A stretch of 64,000 nucleotides of DNA. It comes from Heliocidaris erythrogramma. Lineage: Eukaryota > Echinodermata > Echinoidea > Camarodonta > Echinometridae. A program made the translations under genes and the position numbers. The DNA lies in contig CM046869.1 in NCBI GenBank assembly GCA_025617745.1, positions 4,178,244 to 4,242,243 on the forward strand, in the 5' to 3' direction. A model generated the notes under the pieces. That model was given only the letters and a program-made list of their open reading frames with translations, had not been told where the DNA came from and ran no database searches. Shown piece by piece: positions 23,102 to 37,265 of this stretch; the stretch's first letter is position 1, and every line of letters starts with the position of its first letter.

Positions 23102-23158
23102 ATTATTATTATTATGTTTTGTGGTGGAAAATAAAGTTTTGCTGATTCGTGTCATCAT

Positions 23159-23335
23159 CTAGGCAGTTTTTGCCATCTCTACCTCTTGGATATTGACTTG
23201 TCGACCACTTCCATCAACGTCCAGACTACCTCCCATATTGCTTCCAAACTCTTCATGTACCTTTGCTGCCTCTAACCTGAACTTGGGTAGGGCCGGTCCC
23301 CATTCCTCAGTGGGGTTGGCAACAACTCTCCAGCG
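23159..23335 (-). CDS. Gene 2 exon 13: C-terminal tail and stop
   Basis: Phase-0 exon of 177 bp after the acceptor CCCCATCAG. It encodes 58 residues, [20 protein letters not shown] and on to EVEMAKTA, then TAG. The W-G-P and N-M-G-G anchors align with both last exons of gene 1, which confirms the assignment although it is separated from exon 12 by a 9.1-kb intron. Confidence 0.85.
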   Translation of the reverse strand, partial: RWRVVANPTEEWGPALPKFRLEAAKVHEEFGSNMGGSLDVDGSGRQVNIQEVEMAKTA

Positions 23336-26300
23336 CTGATGGGGTAAGAAATAAAAAGAAGAATGATTCTTGAAGAAGTTTCAACAAATTAATTGCATTA
23401 ATTCTTGTTTCAAAGCATGGGTTCAAGCGGTTATCAAGATTTTGTATAAATTCATATGATTTTCGACATTTTTAAACTTGATTCAAATCGATGATTTTTT
23501 CCAACAACGTTTCTCCCCTCCCCAGGGATTTTGTCGAAACTTTTTTTAAAATCGAAATTATATTAGCCCATGACGCTAATTATTCCTGTTCAATTTTGGC
23601 ATATTTGTTCTGGCTGCTCATCACCCCTTGAAAGATACAGTCTTCCGAAGTTTAGTGCTTACGTCATAAGCGAGATTTTTTGTGCCTGTCACTATTTGGT
23701 CAAGTGAGGGCGATATGAATTTATTTGGAAGCCATATTTGCGCAGGCAAATTCAAACGCCATTTCGGGGTTTATGCTGTTATTTAGATTCCTTTTGGACA
23801 AGCCAATGTTGTAAGTGTTCATTTTGATATTATTTCCATAGTTAAATGATTAATGCAATGTTTAGAGTTAATGTAGTGCCGAAACAATGATGAAATTTTG
23901 TGTAATTTGAGGCAGGAAAAATGGCCCTGATGGGCGTGTTCAGTGTGTTGTGATAAAGGTGCATGCATTAGAATTGCGTGCTGTAGTGAATTTGTATGCA
24001 CAAAGGATAACGTGTATGACGCTGTAGTCTATAAGCTGAATTACAGCGATTTCTCATGAGTTAAATGATTCTTTATAAGTTGAATGCTAAGAAGGCATAT
24101 TAAATAAGAATGAAGTCATATTTGAAGAACTTAGTTTACTAATAAGGTTGAAGAATATTTACAGGATAAATTGCTATGAAGTAAATAGTGAATCATGACA
24201 ATGAATAAGACACATTGACACATGTGTAAGTACAGTAAAGAGATTTATTGTTTATTGAAGCTCTGAGGCAGGTTGCATTTTGATATAAAGTACATGTTTA
24301 AGGATACCAGAGGACAATTGAGATATTTGTTGAAAATACAATTTATAGATTATAGTGATACTGATATAGACAAAGATTAAAGGATATAGTAAAACATTCA
24401 AGATAGAAAGCAGGTAAAATAATGAGAGTTTTATGAATATGATGAAGAATAACAATCATTATTTGCATGCTATTTCATTTACTGTTGTCATGAAATACTT
24501 TTGATTTCTTTGTTTATTATTAAATCTGCAGATCGAACGGTTAGGCAACATCAGTTGTCAGGACCAGTCTGCTTACTGGAAATACGTCAAACCCGTGTCA
24601 TAACAGGCTATTGTTTCGTTCGTCCTAGAACTTAACGTCATGTCCATGAACAGCATTACCCTGAAATTTTAGATGCAGAATTTTATTCGTCACATATTTA
24701 GTTCGATAACAAATCGACTTCAGCGCTACACAGGACTGTGTCAAGATGAGCGTTACTGATGTGAAATCGGAAGTCAAGATGACTGCAAACTCGGATGTCA
24801 ACCCTGGGGACTCTGCGAGTCAATGTGGAGTCAGCGTGACCAGTAGTACTGGTAGCAGTCGTGCTAGAAGGAATACAGCTGCTAAGAAGGCCGCTTTATT
24901 AGCAGAAGCTAACATCTTAAGGGAACAACAGGAACTAGAGTTTCTGCAGTTTAAATTGTCACAGCAAATGTCACAACTAAAATTGAAGTCTCAGATAGCG
25001 AGTATTGAAGCTGAGGAGAAGGTTTATGCGGAGTTTGAACGGAAAATCAAATATGACGATACAATTCCTTATCCGGTGGAGACTCCTGTAGTAGAAAAAC
25101 AGAAGTCATCTATTCAACAGCATGATGGATCGGTGCGATTTACTCAGTCGTCCGATCAAGATACTCGACAACCAGACCAGTCACCATCTAATAACGATTT
25201 ACCTATATCTCTTCAGGTTATGGTGGACATGATGCAACTGCCTAAAGCAGAATTAATGACATTTGATGGTGACCCCCTTCAGTTTTGGGAGTTTTGGCAT
25301 GCCTTTCAAGTGAACGTAGATGATACTTCCATCAGCAATGCAGCCAAGTTAACAAGACTGCTGCATTATTGTCGCAGTGATGCCAGGAAGGTCATTCAGG
25401 CCTGCTCAGCTATGCCACCCGATGAAGGTTATGTGAGAGCTAAACTGTTGCTGGAGCAGCGCTTTGGAAATCGACACAAGATAGCAGATGCTTGGATTCG
25501 TAAGGTAACCCATGGCAACATGATACCACCTCACAATGGTCCCGCCTTGCTATCTATGGCTGATGAGTTGCAGGTGTGTTATCAAACCCTAGTCGCTATG
25601 GGTCACGAAGCTGAAATGAGTTTTCAGACTTTCCTAGTCCAGATTGTAGAGAGACTACCAACGCATCTCCGATATCGCTGGATCAGGAAGACCAAGGACA
25701 TCTGGAGGAATGAAAACCGACAACCAAGCATGTCTGATATGGTGTCATTTGTGGATGATGCAGCAGATGAGGAGAACGATCCAGTTTATGGGCCTGCTGC
25801 TTGGAAGACAAAGAAAGATCGTCAACCTCAACATCGTCAACCTCAAGGGAGGAAGCCATGGCCACAGAGATCAAGTAGTCACTCAGCTAATATAGACAAG
25901 GCCACTTCAAGGACTGACTTTCGCAGATGTTATTTGTGTCATGAAGGTCACACCCTCTTCGGATGCCAGAAATTCAAGCAAATGAAACCCATGGAGAGAC
26001 TGGACTTTGCTAAGAAAGCAGGTCTCTGCTTTAATTGTCTTAACAAAGGACATATGACCAAAGATTGTAATCTCAACAGGATGTGTTCAGTTGATGGCTG
26101 CAAGATGAAACATACCAAGTTCTTGCACATCGTACGTACACCACAGCAACAAAAAGGAAGTCCTCAACAGACAGGAAGTGCTCAGCCTTCATCACAATCC
26201 CAGCCTGAAGTTCATCTTGATGCTCAAAGTCATGTCACCGGGGCCGGAAAATTCAAGATCGCTCTACCAATTGTTCCAGTCCGGGTATATGCATCTGAAG

Positions 26301-29300
26301 ACAACCGTGCAGTTGATACCTTTGCTCTTTTGGATCCAGGATCGACCAATTCCTTCTGCACAGAAGATTTAATCAGAAGACTCGGTGTAAATGGAAGGAA
26401 ACAGACACTATCACTGTCAACATTAGATCAAGCCAATAGTCAGCTACAATGCACTGAGGTCAGCCTGAGAGTAGAAGGCCGGATGTTAAATGAGATGATT
26501 AGTCTCCCTAGAGTGTACACTAAACAGACTATCAACATTAATTGTGACAACATCTTGAAGGAAGATATCACAAGATGGCCGCATTTGAAGGACTTGGATA
26601 TTTTGGATTCAGCTAGACTCCAGAAGGTTGAGTTGTTGATAGGCCAAGATGTACCTGAAGCCCTAGCGCCTATAGAAGTTAGACGCGGACAGGATGGTCC
26701 TTTTGCAATAAGGACGAAGCTTGGTTGGACACTTAATGGACCTGTCGGGCGCAAAGAATCAAGTCAACACATGGCAGCAGCTAATTTCATCAACAGTGAT
26801 GTATGCCTAGATGAACAAGTTCACAAGTTTTGGAAAATGGAAGGGAATGACATAATGGAGGATAGAGGAATGTCCATAAATGACAAGAAGGCCGTTCACA
26901 TCTGGGAAGAGACCATCACCAAGGATCAAGGTCATTATCAATTGGCCATTCCATTCAAGGAATGCCCTCCCGATCTTAAGAACAACAAGTACATGGCTGA
27001 ACGACGACTTCAGAGCCTTGGAAGGAGGTTAGAGAAGGACAAAGACTTGCATGACAAATATAAGGAAGGCATTAAAGATCTCCTAGAAAAGGGTTATGCC
27101 GAAGAAGTAATAGATGATGCACCGGAGCCTGAGGGATCTACTTGGTATATCCCACACCATTCAGTATTACATCCAACGAAAGGAAAGATGCGCATTGTCT
27201 TTGATTGTGCTGCCAAACACAAGGGTATTTCACTGAATGATGCCATCATGCAGGGTCCTGGGACTAGATCTTAATCTTGATGCCCTACCAGTTGAGAGAG
27301 CTCTTGGAATGACATGGAATGTAGAGCTTGATTGTTTTGTCTACAAATTCACACCCAAGAATAAGCCAATGACGAGAAGAGGAATCTTGAGTGTACTCTC
27401 TTCAGTGTATGATCCAGTTGGTTATGCCAGTCCCTTCACACTGAGAGCAAAGTTGATATTACAAGAGCTCACAAGAAGTAAACTTGGATGGGATGAGGAG
27501 ATTCCAATCTTTCAGATGCAGCAGTGAACTGATTGGTTACAAGACTTACCAATCATGGAGGAATTTCAAGTCAATAGATGTTTGAAGCCCTACAATTTTG
27601 GCCAAGTGATGAACTATGAGCTGCATCACTTTTCTGATTCCTCTGAGATGGCATATGGAGCAGCTTCGTATCTTGTAGTGAAGAATACTGAAGGTCATAC
27701 ACATAGCAGCTTGACCTTTGCTAAGTCCCATCTTGCTCCATTGAAGAAGATGACAATTCCACGTCTGGAATTAACAGCGGCAACACTTTCTGTGAAGTTA
27801 GATGCTATGCTAAGGAGAGAATTGGAGTTTCCCATCAGCCGATCAGTATTTTGGACTGATAGTACGATTGTGTTGCAATATGTCCGCAATGAAGACAAGA
27901 GGTTCAAAACATTCGTCGCCAATAGAATTGCAACCATCAGAGAAAACTCAGAACCAGCACAGTGGCATTATGTGAATTCTACTTCTAACCCAGCAGACGA
28001 CGCTACAAGAAGCATGGGAGCAGAGAAATTGAAGTCGAATACAAGATGGTTAACTGGACCAGAATTCATCTGCTTAGATGAAAGATTTTGGCCTCAAGAC
28101 CCAACTTCAAGCTGCCCCATTAAAGACGATGATCCTGAAGTTAAGACTACAAGGGATACTCAAGCATTCACCATTGACACAGAGCAACATAATGCTGTAG
28201 ATAAACTCTTGAGTCATTTCTCCTCCTGGTTCAGACTTCAGAAAGCAGTGGCATGGATTTTGAGATGGAAACAGTACTTGCGAAGCAAACTTCAAGGCAA
28301 CACCTATGATGTTAAGGGGCCTTTAAACACCACAGACATGAATACTGCAGAAGAGGCTATCGTCAGATACGTTCAACATCAGAGCTATCCTGACGAGTAC
28401 AAGGTGTTCCAAGAAAATGCAAGACTTGAAGACGGAAAGTCATCGACTCGAGTTCCAAAATCTAGCCCACTCTCAAAGCTCGACATTAAATTCACAGATA
28501 AAGGTCTGATGTGTGTAGGAGGAAGACTCAAGAATGCACCTTTGAAGGAAGAAATTAAACATCCGACGGTTCTTCCACCTATGCATCATGTCGTAGACCT
28601 TTTGGTGAGACAACATCACTTCATTTCAGGTCAATCTGGAAAGTAACATGTACTATCTCTACTTCGAGAAAGGTACTGGATTGTGAAGGGAAGAACTGCA
28701 GTTCGTCGAGTCTTACGAGATTGCTTTATTTGCAAACGACTGCGTGCTAATCCAGTAGACCAGAAGATGGCGGACTTACCTGCAGACAGGGTGACACCAG
28801 AAAAACCACCATTCTGTCATGTTGGAATTGACTGCTTTGGACCCTACTTCGTGAAGCAAGGGAGAAGCCAGGTGAAAAGATACGGCTGTATCTTCACTTG
28901 TCTTGTAATTAGAGCAGTGCACATAGAGATTTTACATTCTATGGAGACAGACTCTTTCCTGAATGCCTTGCAGAGATTTATTTCAAGACGAGGAAAACCA
29001 GATGTTATCAGATGTGATAATGGCACCAACTTTGTAGGTGCTGAGAGAGAGCTAAAGGAAGGATTGCAAAATTGGAATCAGAACAAAATCCATGACAATC
29101 TACTTCAGAAGGGAATTGACTGGAAATTCAATCCGCCTTTGGCACCGCACATGGGTGGGGCATGGGAAAGGTTAATCAGAACCACAAAGAAAGTTCTGAA
29201 TGCAGTTACGAAGCAGCAAGTTCTGACCGACGAAGGACTATCGACACTACTGTGCTTAGTGGAGTCGATTATCAACGGGCGTCCACTAACAGTAATTTCT

Positions 29301-32300
29301 GACGACACCAGGGATCCAGAGCCATTGACTCCCAATCATCTACTTCTGATGAGGCAGAGCAACATACTCCCACCTGATATGTTTGAGAATCACGATCTGT
29401 ACAGCCGTCGACGTTGGCGTCAAGTTCAATATCTCGCTGATGTATTTTGGCACAGGTGGATACGTGAATATCTACCTACTTTGCAGTACAGACAGAAGTG
29501 GCTGAAAGAGAAAAGGAACTTGAAAGTAGGAGACATCGTGTTGATCGTCGAAGATCTACCCAGGAACAAGTGGCTCATGGGAAGGATAACAGAAACCTTT
29601 CCAGGGAAGGACCTGCTCGTGAGATCAGTGAAGGTGAAACACAGTACCGGCACGCTTATGAGACCAGTGCAGAAAGTGTGCCTTTTGGAGGAAGTTGGAA
29701 GCATTAAGTCATGAATTGCTGGATGTGCTGTGTTAATTTGGAAAAAATAATTTGGATGGATCAGCTTCGGTCATAATTTCAATGTGAATCAGTGATTGAA
29801 GAGAAGTGCTATTTAAATGAAATTGGAACTCACTTGAATTCAGTGAAGAAATGGTGAAAAAGCATTACATTAATTAATTGTTACTGTTGGAATGAAGAAG
29901 CATTTGGAACATTTAGAGAAAGAACTGATTCACAAAAACTGGATTTTGAAAACTAAAGAAAGGCTCTAAATGATAAATTTGCAAATTGAATTTAGAAATG
30001 AATTATTTAGTGTGAAGACTAGAAATGAACTCAAAAACTCTCAATTTGCAATTTTTCAATTTGCAACTCACTATTTGCAAACTCATGGACTCAGTGGACT
30101 CGGTTACAATATTTTCTATACATGAATTGTGATTATTTGATCACAAGTGAAACATATATTTTCACGATATTGCATGTCTTTGTACCTGTATTTGTCATAT
30201 GCATATTCGGAGAGAATCTGATCGACTTGCTAAGGCATGAGCTTTCAAGGCATTGGTGCCTTGACTTTGGTTTCATGAAGTATTTTGACAGGGATAAAAA
30301 TTAAAATAAAAAAAACACAAAAGGCATTCATTTGGCATAATTTTTTTTATTTTTAATTGTCTGAATTGGCTAAATGGGACAATTTCACAGAAGTAAACAG
30401 AAGTCACATTGCTATTTTAAATTTTTTTTCTCTGTTTAATTTGTGTCGGCCAGATTCTTGCCAAAATGTAAATACATATAATTCAGCAGAAGTAATGCAG
30501 CATCATTCCATAAGATTAGAGGAGTGAGCTTCATATATTATTTGATTATATTTGTTTGCATACCTGTAGATAAGTACTCAGGATGTGCAATATTAGGTTT
30601 TCAAATGTGTAAAAAGGGCACAAGATCTATAGTATGTGCGATTTGGTTGTCATGGTTACTGTCAATGTACAATTGCAAGCTGATATCATATCATGGAGAG
30701 AAATTAGTATCAATTTAAGCCTCATGAGGTTCATAGGGGCCGGAAGTGTAAGTTACTTTTTGAATTGGCTTATGTTCACAAATTAGCACATTTATAAAGA
30801 GGGTATTGCTTATTTGAAATCGAAACAATTAAGAATTACAGTATAGCATTGGTTTGAACATTAACAGCATGTTTGGTGTAACTAATCATGAAGAGTTAAA
30901 GAGTACAATTCATGTGTATATTTATGTGACGGTTGTCATAGCAACTATATTGAATTTCATTTAAAGGATGATAACTTCAGAAGGTATCTGGATTTGATTT
31001 GTAAATATTCAGGAAGAGCTTCATATTTAAGGGGCCGGGATGAAAGATACAGTCTTCCGAAGTTTAGTGCTTACGTCATAAGCGAGATTTTTTGTGCCTG
31101 TCACTATTTGGTCAAGTGAGGGCGATATGAATTTATTTGGAAGCCATATTTGCGCAGGCAAATTCAAACGCCATTTCGGGGTTTATGCTGTTATTTAGAT
31201 TCCTTTTGGACAAGCCAATGTTGTAAGTGTTCATTTTGATATTATTTCCATAGTTAAATGATTAATGCAATGTTTAGAGTTAATGTAGTGCCGAAACAAT
31301 GATGAAATTTTGTGTAATTTGAGGCAGGAAAAATGGCCCTGATGGGCGTGTTCAGTGTGTTGTGATAAAGGTGCATGCATTAGAATTGCGTGCTGTAGTG
31401 AATTTGTATGCACAAAGGATAACGTGTATGACGCTGTAGTCTATAAGCTGAATTACAGCGATTTCTCATGAGTTAAATGATTCTTTATAAGTTGAATGCT
31501 AAGAAGGCATATTAAATAAGAATGAAGTCATATTTGAAGAACTTATTTTACTAATAAGGTTGAAGAATATTTACAGGATAAATTGCTATGAAGTAAATAG
31601 TGAATCATGACAATGAATAAGACACATTGACACATGTGTAAGTACAGTAAAGAGATTTATTGTTTATTGAAGCTCTGAGGCAGGTTGCATTTTGATATAA
31701 AGTACATGTTTAAGGATACCAGAGGACAATTTGAGATATTTGCTGAAAATACAATTTATAGATTATAGTGATACTGATATAGACAAAGATTAAAGGATAT
31801 AGTAAAACATTCAAGATAGAAAGCAGGTAAAATAATGAGAGTTTTATGAATATGATGAAGAATAACAATCATTATTTGCATGCTATTTCATTTACTGTTG
31901 TCATGAAATACTTTTGATTTCTTTGTTTATTATTAAATTTGCAGATCGAACGGTTAGGCAACATCAGTTGTCAGGACCAGTCTGCTTACTGGAAATACGT
32001 CAAACCCGTGTCATAACAGGCTATTGTTTCGTTCGTCCTAGAACTTAACGTCATGTCCATGAACAGCATTACCCTGAAATTTTAGATGCTGAATTTTATT
32101 CGGGCTGCTCATCACCCCTCCATCCCCATGAAAAAGCTGGCTATGCTAAACGGTGAAGCCATGCAATTTCTCGTATTGGGAATACCTCCCTCCCCTACTA
32201 CCACCACCATCACCACCATCACCACCACCACCACTCCCATCAAAAAGAGAAATAAAGTGAACATGTAGATAAAGATACAATATGCCGAGTCTTTGTTTTT

Positions 32301-33618
32301 GTTCTGTTGAAAGTGGAAAACTCTACAAATACGAGCCCGTTATAAGCTTTTTGAACGCACTGATTGATCTTTTATTTAGTTTCAAGGAGTTAAAAAAAGA
32401 AGTGTCCTACCTCTGCGAGATTGCCGTCAGCTCTACAGAACTCGAAGATCATGACCACGGGAATCCAGATAAGAGACATCGTAGTCATCAACCAGCCGAT
32501 GATGACGGCCCAGGTCGGGAAGGGTCCATTGTAGCTAGGCTCCACCCATTGCAACCAGTTAAAGAACAGGACGAACTATTTAGGAATTAGAGAAACGCAG
32601 TGTAGTTTAAAATCTACTTGTATTTGTTGAACTTAGCCAGATATGTCAATTATTTCCTGATCTTCAATTGCTATTAATGACACTCATGGCAGTAAAACAA
32701 AAAAACAAACAAACAAAAACATAGTACATACATTCATCTGGATGTCAAAATTTGAACTGATCTCATCTTCTAGTTGTTTTAAACCACTCACAATAATAGA
32801 TTCAATTATTAGCCTTCAAGGGTGGACTGGCCATGGGGAGTTTGGGGAGTTCTTCCCACGGGCCGGTCAATATTTTGGTTACTCCCTACTCGAATTTTAG
32901 TCTCAGTCCACCCCTGCTAGTAGCGACCCGTCTGCTTTTTTGACTGGATAAAATGACCAAATAAATGGGTTACCACTAATTCAGTTAATGGTGAAAGGGT
33001 GCAAACCACGTCGTAGATTCACTTACGATCATCAGGCCTGGCGTAAAGGCACTCCAATTGATTGACCACCACTTGAAGGTGAAGTTGCTGACCCAAGCAT
33101 TGCCGATCATAGTACGGATATCATTGTTGAAGCGTTTGACTCCGTAAAACCAAGAAATGGCGACGCATTCGAGCAGAGCGTACACCAGGTAGTTGAAGAA
33201 GGCACCATAGCTGTCCAAGTGAGATACCCAATAACTACCGGTCTACAGAGGAAAGGGGGAAAACAGGTATCGTGTTACTTCTCTCTATTCAATATCATGT
33301 CTAACATTTGGAATGTCGTATCTATGATGACTTATTTATTATCTCATTCATATAAACTTGGTGATTTTCCCCTTGCATCTTTTCTATCCGACCATATAAT
33401 GTATAACAGCTAGTGCCAAGACAGGGATTCGAACCTGTAACCCTTTGATTCATTGTCCGGTGACGGATCCATCAGTCGTTTATCTATATCTATACCAAAT
33501 ATTGAAAATAAGACGGGTAACAGGGATAATCCAGGATTGCCAGAAAGAGAAGGGGAGAAATTTCCCGACATTAATTCTGGGAATATAATTTTGGGAATCC
33601 AAACTGCCCTTTCACACT

Positions 33619-33659
<41 letters not shown>

Positions 33660-36600
33660 AGGAGTGGAATATTTGCCCTTCCTTTTTCTTGTTTTTTTCA
33701 TGCCCCCTGATTTTTATTTTCTCAACAGGAGAGGGGACCATTGTGCCCCCTTCCCGGACCCGCCTGTGAGCTAATGGTAATATATATTGTCTTACATGTG
33801 TGATACAGGTGAATCCCAAGAAGAACATGACGATACAAGCAACCAACATGACCTTGTTCTTCCTCTTACGGAGGGTCTGAGGGAACTCATCACAGATCAT
33901 CGTTACCAGGTTCTCCATGATAGCAAACTAAGAGGAAAAAAAAATCAAGAGAATATCGTGACACCATCATCATCACCACCCAAATTACCACCAAAACCAC
34001 CACCATCACCATGATAAATGTCACTCCCAAAGATGGATAAAAGATGGAAAAAACATTTTCGTCGTTTAATGCACTTACTAGAATTGTTGGCATTTGTAGG
34101 ACATTTTCATCATCATCATCATCATCATCTCTTGAAAACTAATGACGTCACGAAAAAGCTAAAGTAGCCTTGAAGAAAGGGACCCTGCCCCGGCCAACTT
34201 CTGCCGATACTTGATACATAGATTTTTGATTTGATTTGATTTTATTTGTTTCCACAATCGGTTTACATATGTACAAGAGAAATATAAACATAAGCATATG
34301 GCATAATACAAAGGATAAAACATATATCATGACAACTCAGTATAATAAACATCTTCCAGTAAAAGTAATAAACGTATACAGTATATACACTTGTGGGGGA
34401 ACCTATTAAAAGCGAGGCTTGTCGAGTTAGGTCCCCATTTAGCGATAAAAGGAGCTGGAAAGTAAAATGGAGAGATTTAGATGAGAAGAAACAAAGAAAG
34501 GACGGGAATCAGCAGATGGAAACAAAAGAAAACATATAAAAATTAAGTAGCTATAGAGTGAAAGAGAGATAGAGAGAGTGTGTGTGTGGAGAGAGAGAGA
34601 GAGAGAGAGAGAAAAGAAAAGAGAGATAGAGAAGAAAGAAGAGAGAAGGGAGAAGAGAGAAGCGAAGTACAGATCGAGATCAGCAACCATGCAGCATTCT
34701 AGTATAAGGTTTCAGCAAAAGAGATTTCAATTGTTTTTTAAAATGGTGCAGTCTCTCTATTTCCTTAAGGTCTGGATCGAGACTGTTCCAAAATTTGGGA
34801 CCTGTAAAGACGAATGTTTTGTGTGCTAGGAGCGTTCTCGTGCGTGGAAGATGGAAAAAGTTTGATTGTCTCGTTGGATAGTTGTGGAGTGTATTGTTAG
34901 TTGTGAAAAGGTCCGAGAGAGCATTCGGAAGTTCATTATTTATTAGTTGGAACATAAATTGACCCAGATTATAAAGGTATAAGTCAGACACTTTGAGAAC
35001 TTTATTACTATGAAAGAGCTGGTCAGTATGTGAGAGATAACCTGTGAGAGATACAATCCTCATGGCCTTTTTTTGAAGTAATAGTAATCTGTTTAGTTGT
35101 TGCGCGGTAGAGTTGCCCCATGCTAGAATTCCATAATTAAGATGTGGAAAACATAAGGTTAAGTAAAGAGACAACAAAATGAAGGATGGGAATTGATATT
35201 TCAACTTATTAATTACTCCTATGTTTCGCGAAATCAAATTTGACAAGTTATCAGTATGTGGTTTCCAAGAGAGCTTATCGTCAATTATTAAACCTAAGAA
35301 TTTAGTAGTTTTCACTTTTTCGATAGGTATATTATCAAAAAGAATATTACCAGGCAGGGATTGAAGAGTATTGCTGAAGAGCATGTAATTTGTTTTATTT
35401 AGGTTTAAAGACAACTTATTCGCTTTTATCCAATCCGTAACACGTTTCAGCTCCGAATTTACTGTTGAAAGTAAAATTGCTGGGTCTCGATGGGAAAAGA
35501 AGAGATTGGAATCGTCAGCAAACAATATGAAAGATAAAATGGAGGAAGATTTATAAAAGTCATTGATATATAAGATAAAAAGCAAGGGTCCAAGGAGAGA
35601 TCCCTGTGGTACTCCACAATTTACTGGTTTAATAGAAGAAGTGTGCCCGTTGAGTGATACATATTGGTTTCTATTAGAAAGGTAGTTCCTGAACCACTCC
35701 AAGGCCTTTCCTCTAATCCCGTAGTGGGATAATTTATATAATAAAATAGTGTGATCAATAGTGTCAAAGGCCTTGGAGAAGTCCAGGAAGACTCCAACCG
35801 TGTGTAATGCTTTATCGATGGCGCTGGTTATTGTGTTAATAAGAGTTAAGACTGCTTGAGAAGTGCTGTGTTTTTCTCTGAATCCAAATTGGAAATTGCA
35901 AAAAATATTGTTGTCTTTAAGAAAGGATACTGTACGTTTGTATATAATTTTTTCAAGGATTTTTGATAGTGAAGTTAGGAGTGAGATGGGTCTGTAATTA
36001 CTAAGGCTGAGTTTATTTCCTTTTTTAAAAATAGGGACAACTTTTGCAGTTTTCATTTTGATGGGAACCATACCTGAGTTTAGAGACAGATTAAAAATGT
36101 GCATTAGAGGTTCTGCTATTTGAAAAACTATTTGTTTTAATATACAGTTGTCTAGGGAATCGTGGCCATGGCTTTTTTTATTTGGTAAATCATTTACTAT
36201 ATTAAAAACTTCGTAAACAGTGACGGGAGTGAAAAATATCGTGTTTGAGACTGGGTTATCCAGATAATTGAGAAATGATTTATTTATAGGAGGAATGTTT
36301 TTGGCCAAGTTCTCTCCAATGTTTGCAAAGTATGTGTTAAAAATTTCGGCTAAACGGTTAGGTTCAGAAATGACAGAACCGCTATGTTCAATTTGTGAGA
36401 TCTGAGCTTTAGGTGAGCCTTTATTCAGTACGTTGTTGATAATTTTCCATGTTTGTTTAATGTCGTTTTTATGTTCATTAAATTTATTTGTAAAATAATT
36501 CTTTTTTTCTAGACGGAGAATACGAGTAAGAATGTTCCTGTAGCTTTCATATTTTTTCTTTAGTGATGGATGGGTTTTTGATTTATAAAACATGTTATTT

Positions 36601-37232
36601 TTTCGGTTGATTGATTTCAGTAAGGATTTTGTGAGCCAAGGCGCTCTCGGTACTTTTTTGTAGCTGGAGCGATTCTTTTCACGGAGGGGGATGTGTGCAT
36701 TGAGGTGCTCCCCGGCCACGTGTGCCATTTAAGATTTTTTTTCATTGTTATTCTCTCTCACTCTCTCTCTCTCTCTCCCCCAAGTGGCCCGTTCCATCGT
36801 GGCTACGCCTCTGTTTTTAAGCTATACCTGACTGTCCAATCCGAGTGTGATCAACATGCCAAAGAAGAGAATAGCCCAGAGCGGGGAAATGGGCATACGG
36901 GCTACCGCTGCTGGATAGGCGATGAAGGCAAGACCGAAACCTGGAGGGGAAATAATAATTGCATTAGTAGTGATATTATTCCTACTGCTGATGTTGGGGG
37001 GGGGGGGGGGCTGAGCAAGCAAACGAGCATACCATTTTATTGCAATGCCGCGGTCTTGAGCCTCTACTTAAGCATTATAAAAACGTGTCCGCTCTAAAAA
37101 GGTAGGGGTTGGGTGTTTCACCCCACCCCCCCCCCCCCCCCGCGGTTCTGCGGCCCCTGAATTACTAGTGCTTTTTCTTCGACCACTATTACTACTACGA
37201 CGAAGACAACAACAACAACGACAACAACAACA

Positions 37233-37265
<33 letters not shown>

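Larger units (their letters stand above)
14485..23158. other. Intergenic region between the two convergent SLC6 genes
   Basis: No host coding exon was recognised on either strand beyond the 3' UTRs. It contains repeat copies, MITEs at 16839 and 21192, simple repeats at 18042, 19759 and 22208, and non-LTR remnants at 20600 and 22897, each listed separately. The stretches 17000-18000 and 18500-19700 show nothing recognisable. Confidence 0.6.
23629..32102 (+). mobile_element. BEL/Pao LTR retrotransposon, young, internally deleted
   Basis: Complete from LTR to LTR (23629-24689 and 31041-32102), 8474 bp, in the last intron of gene 2 and antisense to it. The LTRs differ at only about five positions. 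It is flanked by a 17-bp direct repeat, GGCTGCTCATCACCCCT (23612-23628 and 32103-32119). A purine-rich tract, AAGGGGCCGGGA, precedes the right LTR. Coding order is Gag, protease, truncated reverse transcriptase, RNase H, integrase, which is BEL/Pao order. No env-like frame is seen in the 1.3 kb after integrase. Confidence 0.93.

Noticed and set aside
30122..30718. Env-like gene of the BEL element
   Set aside because: Only two frames of about 60 codons; no signal peptide, cysteine pattern or anchor that would support env.
34439..34690. Ser/Leu-rich minus frame after the CR1/L2 RT
   Set aside because: Produced by (GA)n repeats in the element's 3' untranslated region.
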